Assembly: GCA_903921135.1 (NCBI GenBank)
Contig: CAIXOY010000408.1
Location: 1 to 10,608 of the forward strand
Source: an uncultured Gammaproteobacteria bacterium
Lineage (GTDB): Bacteria > Pseudomonadota > Gammaproteobacteria > Pseudomonadales > UBA5518
Direction of reading: 5' to 3'
DNA: 10,608 nt
Shown in pieces: positions 6,321 to 10,608 of this stretch. Each line of letters opens with the position of its first letter. The first letter of the stretch is position 1. The position numbers and the translations under genes are program-made. The notes beneath the pieces are model-generated. The model did not search any database and was not told the origin of the DNA. It saw only the letters and a list, made by a program, of their open reading frames with translations.

Positions 6321-6635
6321 ATGCCCATCTACGAGTACCAGTGCCAGTCCTGCAGCCATGAACTCGAGAAGTTGCAGAAGCTGTCTGACGCACCTCTCAG
6401 CCTGTGCCCGCAGTGCGGCAAGGACGATCTCCGGCGCAAGATCAGCGCAGCCGGATTCCGCCTGAAAGGCGGCGGCTGGTATGAGACTGATTTCAAGAAG
6501 AGCGGGAAAAAGAACCTCGCGGGGGATTCGGGCGGATCTTCGGATTCTTCGTCCTCTTCCTCCTCTTCTTCTTCCTCGTCCTCATCATCGGCGTCCAGCA
6601 CGCCCGCACCTGCTGCCGCTTCCGGCACCGCCTGA
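6321..6635 (+). CDS. FmdB-family zinc-ribbon protein with serine-rich tail
   Basis: The small protein (104 residues) begins MPIYEYQCQSCSHELEKLQK, the hallmark of the FmdB family (CxxC...CxxC...SSSS). Two cysteine pairs, C8/C11 and C29/C32 in CPQCG, form a probable zinc ribbon. A basic middle (GFRLKGGGWYETDFKK, 45-60) is also typical. The tail holds an unbroken run of 15 serines (76-90) followed by STPAPAAASGTA. The name comes from a regulator of formamidase expression, but the family's general function is not established, so it should not be read as a formamidase regulator here. GGAGG at 6309-6313 sets the start. It lies 28 bp before aspS, a common gammaproteobacterial neighbour, and probably shares its transcript. 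Confidence 0.93.
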   Translation: MPIYEYQCQSCSHELEKLQKLSDAPLSLCPQCGKDDLRRKISAAGFRLKGGGWYETDFKKSGKKNLAGDSGGSSDSSSSSSSSSSSSSSSASSTPAPAAASGTA

Positions 6636-6663
6636 CACACACGTTCAAGGGAACCTGCACACC

Positions 6664-8427
6664 ATGCGCACCCACTACTGCGGCGATATTCGCGCCGCCC
6701 ACGCCGGCCAGGAAATCACGCTTTGCGGCTGGGCTGATCGCCGGCGCGACCACGGTGGTGTGATCTTCATCGACCTGCGTGACCGCGCGGGCATCGTGCA
6801 GGTGGTCTTCGATCCGGATTCAGGCCAGCACTTCGAGATGGCCGACCGCGTGCGCAGCGAGTACGTGCTCCGTGTGCGCGGCCGTGTCCGCGCCCGTTCG
6901 CCTGCCACCGTCAACCCGGGCATGGCCACGGGCGAGATCGAGGTCTACGGCCTCGACCTCGAGATCCTGAATACCTCGGACACGCCGCCTTTCCAGCTCG
7001 ACGAGCATGCGAAGGTAGGAGAGGAAACGCGGCTGCGATACCGCTACCTCGACCTGCGCCGTCCCGAGATGCTGAACAACCTGCGCCTGCGCTCCGAGGT
7101 AACGCTCGCGATCCGCAATTTCCTGGGCGCGAACGGCTTCATGGAAGTCGAAACGCCGATCCTGACCCGCGCTACGCCGGAAGGCGCGCGCGATTACCTC
7201 GTGCCCAGCCGTACCCAGCCTGGCCGTTTCTTCGCGCTGCCGCAGTCACCGCAGCTCTTCAAGCAGCTCCTGATGGTGGCGGGCGTGGACCGCTACTACC
7301 AGATCGCCAAGTGCTTCCGCGATGAGGACCTGCGCGCTGATCGTCAGCCCGAGTTCACGCAGGTGGATATCGAGTTCTCGTTCGCAGACCAGCACACCAT
7401 CACTGCGACCGCGGAAGACATGGTGCGCCAACTCTTCGCATCTGTTCTCGAGGTCGATCTTGGGACCTTCCCGCGGCTCACCTGGGCCGAGGCGATGGAT
7501 CGCTATGGCAGCGACAAGCCTGATCTGCGGGTCCCGCTCGAGCTGGTCGAACTCCGCGACCTGATGGGCGAAGTGGAGTTCAAGGTGTTCTCGGGCCCCG
7601 CCAAGGATTCCGAGGGGCGCGTCGCTGCGTTGCGCGTACCAAACGGTGGCAGCCTGCTCAGCCGCAAGCAGATCGACGACTACACGCAATTCGTTGCCAT
7701 CTACGGCGCGCGGGGTCTTGCGTACATCAAGGTGAATGACGTCAACGACCTCGAAGAGGGACTGCAGTCCCCGATCGTGAAGTTCCTGCCGCTGCCGGTA
7801 CGCCGCGCGGTACTGGAGCGCACGGGCGCGCAAAATGGCGATCTGGTGTTCTTCGGCGCGGACAAGGCGAAGGTGGTGAACGAGGCGCTCGGCGCGCTGC
7901 GCTGCCGCCTGGGTGCTGATCTGAACCTCTACACCTGCCGTTGGGCGCCGCTCTGGGTCGTCGATTTCCCGATGTTCGAGAAAGACGACAAGGGCCGCTG
8001 GACGCCGCTCCACCACCCGTTCACGCGTCCGGCCTGTTCCCCTGAAGATCTGGCGGCCAAGCCAGGTGAAGCTGTCTCGCTCGCCTACGACATGGTGCTG
8101 AACGGTACCGAACTCGGCGGCGGCTCGATCCGTATCCACACGCGCGAGATGCAGCAGCAGGTCTTCCGCATTCTCGGTATCGGCGAAGACGAAGCGCGCG
8201 AGAAATTCGGCTTCCTTCTCGATGCGCTGCGCTTCGGTGCGCCGCCGCACGGTGGTCTCGCCTTCGGACTCGACCGTCTGGTGATGCTGATGACGGGCTC
8301 TGACTCGATCCGTGACGTGATTGCCTTCCCGAAGACGCAAACGGCGAGTTGCCTGCTCACCGAGGCGCCGGGCGTGGTCGAGGACGGACAACTGAAAGAC
8401 CTGCACATACGCCTGCGCGGCGCCTGA
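6664..8427 (+). CDS. aspS: Aspartyl-tRNA synthetase, probably non-discriminating (Asp/Asn)
   Basis: This class IIb synthetase has 587 residues, the usual bacterial length. The start at 6664 (MRTHYCGDIR) matches AspRS N-termini; AAGGGA at 6647-6652 is a somewhat distant ribosome site. The open frame back to 6481 runs over fmdB and is ignored. The N-terminal OB-fold anticodon domain contains GWADRRRDHGGVIFIDLRD (22-40), the catalytic core has motif 2 at CFRDEDLRADRQPEF (217-231), and motif 3 is GLAFGLDR with R538. The bacterial GAD insertion lies between motifs 2 and 3. H30 in RRRDHGG corresponds to H31 of Pseudomonas aeruginosa AspRS, which is linked to charging both tRNA-Asp and tRNA-Asn; E. 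coli has Leu there. If so, Asn-tRNA would be made through GatCAB, which is not in this window. The AspRS call is secure; its specificity is inferred. Confidence 0.97.
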   Translation: MRTHYCGDIRAAHAGQEITLCGWADRRRDHGGVIFIDLRDRAGIVQVVFDPDSGQHFEMADRVRSEYVLRVRGRVRARSPATVNPGMATGEIEVYGLDLEILNTSDTPPFQLDEHAKVGEETRLRYRYLDLRRPEMLNNLRLRSEVTLAIRNFLGANGFMEVETPILTRATPEGARDYLVPSRTQPGRFFALPQSPQLFKQLLMVAGVDRYYQIAKCFRDEDLRADRQPEFTQVDIEFSFADQHTITATAEDMVRQLFASVLEVDLGTFPRLTWAEAMDRYGSDKPDLRVPLELVELRDLMGEVEFKVFSGPAKDSEGRVAALRVPNGGSLLSRKQIDDYTQFVAIYGARGLAYIKVNDVNDLEEGLQSPIVKFLPLPVRRAVLERTGAQNGDLVFFGADKAKVVNEALGALRCRLGADLNLYTCRWAPLWVVDFPMFEKDDKGRWTPLHHPFTRPACSPEDLAAKPGEAVSLAYDMVLNGTELGGGSIRIHTREMQQQVFRILGIGEDEAREKFGFLLDALRFGAPPHGGLAFGLDRLVMLMTGSDSIRDVIAFPKTQTASCLLTEAPGVVEDGQLKDLHIRLRGA

Positions 8428-8428
8428 G

Positions 8429-8977
8429 ATGCGGGTGATCCTGGGTATCGATCCGGGATCGCGACTGACCGGCTTCGGCGTGGTACGCGCCGCGGGCGGA
8501 AAGACGAGCTACCTCGCCAGCGGCTGCATCCGGCTCTCACCGGCAGAGTCGCTGGCGATACGGCTGCAGAAAATCTACGAGGGCGTCTCTTCGATCATCG
8601 AAGAGCACGCGCCCACGGAACTCGCCATCGAAGAGGTGTTCATGTCCAAGAGCGCAGGATCGGCGCTCAAGCTCGGTCAGGCGCGCGGTGCTGCCATCGT
8701 GGCGGCCGCAGTGCGAGGGCTCGCGGTGTTCGAGTACTCCCCCAGCAGCATCAAGCAAGCGGTGGTGGGCACCGGCAAAGCCGAGAAGACCCAGGTGCAG
8801 CACATGGTCTGCACCCTGCTGGGCCTGCCCGCCACGCCACAGGCCGATGCCGCCGATGCGCTGGCTGCAGCCCTGTGCCATGCTCACACCGCCGAGAGCA
8901 TGGCGCGCCTCCCACTGGCGCGAGCCACCCGCCGCGCCGGCGTGCGCTGGCGCAGTATCGGGAGAGCCAAGGCATGA
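8429..8977 (+). CDS. ruvC: Holliday junction endonuclease RuvC
   Basis: RuvC is a dimeric nuclease that resolves Holliday junctions by paired nicks, acting with RuvAB. The 182 residues begin MRVILGIDPGSRLTGFGVV, as in E. coli RuvC. The four acidic catalytic residues of the RNase H fold are all present: D8 (GIDPGS), E68 (AIEEVF), D140 and D143 (PQADAAD). SAGSALKLGQARG (75-87) and VVGTGKAEKTQVQHMV (112-127) are further RuvC signatures. The start lies one base after the aspS stop (TGA G ATG). No clear ribosome site is seen, so translation is probably coupled to aspS. The stop overlaps the ruvA start by four bases. Many gammaproteobacteria carry yebC between aspS and ruvC, but not here. The last 30 residues are Arg-rich and variable, as is common. 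Confidence 0.97.
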   Translation: MRVILGIDPGSRLTGFGVVRAAGGKTSYLASGCIRLSPAESLAIRLQKIYEGVSSIIEEHAPTELAIEEVFMSKSAGSALKLGQARGAAIVAAAVRGLAVFEYSPSSIKQAVVGTGKAEKTQVQHMVCTLLGLPATPQADAADALAAALCHAHTAESMARLPLARATRRAGVRWRSIGRAKA

Positions 8978-9594
8978 TCGGACGACTGCGCGGCATCCTG
9001 CTCGAGAAGCAGGCCCCGGACATCCTTCTTGACGTACACGGCGTGGGCTACGAACTGCAGGCTCCGCTGGGCACCGTCGTGCGCTTGCCGCCCATTGGCC
9101 AGGAAGTGGTACTGCACACGCACTTCGCCGTTCGCGAAGACGCACAACAGCTCTTCGGTTTCTGGACGCGCGAGGAGCGCGAACTCTTCCGGACGCTCGT
9201 GAAGGTGAGCGGCGTAGGGCCCAAGCTTGCGCTCGCGATCCTCTCTGGCATGGACGCCGACGAGTTCGTTCTGTGCGTGCAGCGCAACGACACCAGTGCG
9301 CTGGTGCGCATTCCCGGCGTAGGCAAGAAAACCGCCGAGCGGCTGATCGTCGAGATGCGCGACAGGCTGCGCGAATGGCGCCCCGATCTCGCCGCCGCGC
9401 GGGGCAGTGTCGCGGCGCCGGATATCGCCGCAGCCGGCCGGAACCGCATGCTCGCCGATGCCGAGAGCGCGCTGATCGCACTTGGCTACAAGCCTCAGGA
9501 GGCGGCACGCGCCATTTCCGCTGCGCAGGGAGACGATGTGGCCACCAGCGAAGAACTGATCCGCCGTGCCCTCAAAGGCATGGGGGCGAAGTGA
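8974..9594 (+). CDS. ruvA: Holliday junction DNA helicase subunit RuvA
   Basis: RuvA is a tetramer that binds the four-way junction and loads RuvB. The ATG at 8974 overlaps the ruvC stop as ATGA, with GGGAG at 8960-8964 as ribosome site, and gives 206 residues, a normal length. Domain I is the OB fold at the N-terminus (MIGRLRGILLEKQAPDILLD onwards, with HGVGYE), including FAVREDAQQLFGF. Domain II has two helix-hairpin-helix motifs, VSGVGPKLALAILS and IPGVGKKTAERLIVEMRDRL. A linker rich in Ala and Gly then leads to the RuvB-contacting domain III (DAESALIALGYKPQEAARAI to the end). The open frame extends upstream to 8875, but that lies inside ruvC. Only ten bases separate it from ruvB. Confidence 0.97.
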   Translation: MIGRLRGILLEKQAPDILLDVHGVGYELQAPLGTVVRLPPIGQEVVLHTHFAVREDAQQLFGFWTREERELFRTLVKVSGVGPKLALAILSGMDADEFVLCVQRNDTSALVRIPGVGKKTAERLIVEMRDRLREWRPDLAAARGSVAAPDIAAAGRNRMLADAESALIALGYKPQEAARAISAAQGDDVATSEELIRRALKGMGAK

Positions 9595-9604
9595 GGACGT
9601 GCCG

Positions 9605-10608
9605 ATGATCGAGAACGATCGGCTGGTTGCGCCCCAGGGCGCCGGCAACGAAGACGCGCTGGACCGCGCCATCCGGCCGCGCATGCTCGCGGACTATGTC
9701 GGGCAGCCCGCCGTTCGCGAGCAGATGGAGATTTTCGTCGCCGCGGCCCGCGGGCGTCGCGAGGCGCTGGACCACACGCTCATCTTCGGGCCGCCCGGCC
9801 TCGGCAAGACAACGCTTGCCCACATCATCGCCAACGAGATGGGCGTGGCGGTGAAGAGCACTTCGGGCCCGGTGCTCGAGCGCGCGGGCGATCTCGCCGC
9901 GCTGCTCACGAACCTCGAGCCGCGTGATGTGCTGTTCATCGACGAGATCCACCGGCTGAGCCCCAACGTCGAGGAGGTGCTCTACCCGGCGATGGAAGAC
10001 TTCCAGCTCGACATCATGATCGGCGAGGGGCCCGCGGCGCGCTCCATCAAGCTCGACCTCCCGCCGTTCACGCTGGTGGGCGCCACTACGCGCGCAGGGC
10101 TGCTCACCTCGCCGCTGCGCGATCGCTTCGGCATCGTGCAGCGCCTCGAGTTCTATTCGGTGGAAGACCTGACCACCATCGTTGCGCGCTCTGGCCGCAT
10201 CTTCGGCATCGAGATGGAGGAGGCCGGTGCGCGTGAAATCGCGCGCCGTGCGCGCGGCACGCCGCGGATCGCGAACCGCCTGCTGCGCCGCGTCCGCGAT
10301 TTTGCCGAGGTGCGTCACGGCGGCAAGGTGAGCTTGGCGATTGCCGACGAGGCACTCAACCTGCTGGCCGTGGACCAGCAGGGCTTCGACCACATGGATC
10401 GCCGTCTGCTGCTCGCCATGATCGAGAAATTCGACGGCGGCCCGGTGGGCGTCGAGAGTCTCGCGGCTGCCATCGGCGAGGAGCGTGGCACCATCGAGGA
10501 TGTGCTCGAGCCCTACCTGATCCAGCAGGGCTACATGCTGCGCACGCCGCGCGGGCGCATGGCGACGCGCGCCGCGTGGCTGCATTTCGGGCTGCAGCCC
10601 TTGCGCTC
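9605..10608 (+). CDS. ruvB: Holliday junction branch-migration ATPase RuvB (3' end cut by window)
   Basis: This hexameric AAA+ motor pulls DNA through the RuvA-bound junction. The ATG at 9605 follows AGGA (9594-9597). The frame runs to the window edge without a stop; 334 residues are visible, ending HFGLQPLR. E. coli RuvB has 336, so only a few C-terminal residues are missing. Walker A is GPPGLGKT (62-69), Walker B VLFIDEIH (109-116, D113/E114), sensor 1 GATTRAG (159-165), the arginine finger R174 in SPLRDRFG, and sensor 2 R221 in GTPRIANRLLRR. The C-terminal winged-helix domain covers GFDHMDRRLL to MATRAAW. It is the third ruv gene of the run that begins at fmdB and is cotranscribed by spacing. 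Confidence 0.97.
   Translation, partial: MIENDRLVAPQGAGNEDALDRAIRPRMLADYVGQPAVREQMEIFVAAARGRREALDHTLIFGPPGLGKTTLAHIIANEMGVAVKSTSGPVLERAGDLAALLTNLEPRDVLFIDEIHRLSPNVEEVLYPAMEDFQLDIMIGEGPAARSIKLDLPPFTLVGATTRAGLLTSPLRDRFGIVQRLEFYSVEDLTTIVARSGRIFGIEMEEAGAREIARRARGTPRIANRLLRRVRDFAEVRHGGKVSLAIADEALNLLAVDQQGFDHMDRRLLLAMIEKFDGGPVGVESLAAAIGEERGTIEDVLEPYLIQQGYMLRTPRGRMATRAAWLHFGLQPLR

Noticed and set aside
7246..8406. Long minus-strand open frame (386 codons) opposite aspS
   Set aside because: A composition shadow of aspS, which matches its family over its full length.
9572..10585. Minus-strand open frame (337 codons) opposite ruvB
   Set aside because: The plus strand codes for RuvB with complete AAA+ motifs through the window edge.

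Overview
The window reads as an ordinary chromosomal stretch of a GC-rich gammaproteobacterium. The evidence is the fmdB-aspS-ruvC-ruvA-ruvB gene order, the close match of ProRS, AspRS, HemB and RuvC to their gammaproteobacterial counterparts, an AspRS that resembles the Pseudomonas type, and an HU-like protein with a lysine/alanine-rich tail. I cannot name the genus. No mobile element, CRISPR array, rRNA or tRNA gene was seen, and gene density is high.

Layout. (1) 1-918, +: the C-terminal half of an M48-family membrane metallopeptidase carrying a long extension with a TerB-like helical stretch. (2) 987-2111, +: an uncharacterised 374-residue protein with an RDxSWGxR signature, probably a lipocalin-like beta barrel. 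(3) 2200-3186, +: hemB, zinc-type porphobilinogen synthase. (4) 3224-4933, -: proS, convergent with hemB, with a GC-rich hairpin between the two. (5) 5032-5472, +: a HIT-family protein, divergent from proS. (6) A textbook bidirectional terminator at 5493-5525. (7) 5545-6009, -: an HU-like nucleoid protein with a histone H1-like tail. (8) 6010-6320: a divergent promoter region. (9) 6321 to the window end, +: an operon-like run of fmdB, aspS, ruvC, ruvA and ruvB. Its last three junctions are 1 nt apart, overlapping by 4 nt, and 10 nt apart; ruvB is cut by the window edge just before its stop.

How the genes fit together. The right half couples translation (AspRS) to the RuvABC Holliday-junction machinery: RuvA binds the junction, RuvB drives branch migration and RuvC cuts. 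The yebC gene that many gammaproteobacteria carry between aspS and ruvC is absent here. HemB supplies porphobilinogen for haem, and ProRS carries a complete editing domain. The points most worth following up are the uncharacterised 987-2111 protein, the M48 extension, the tailed HU protein, and the signs that AspRS is non-discriminating. I found no convincing new multi-gene system in this window.
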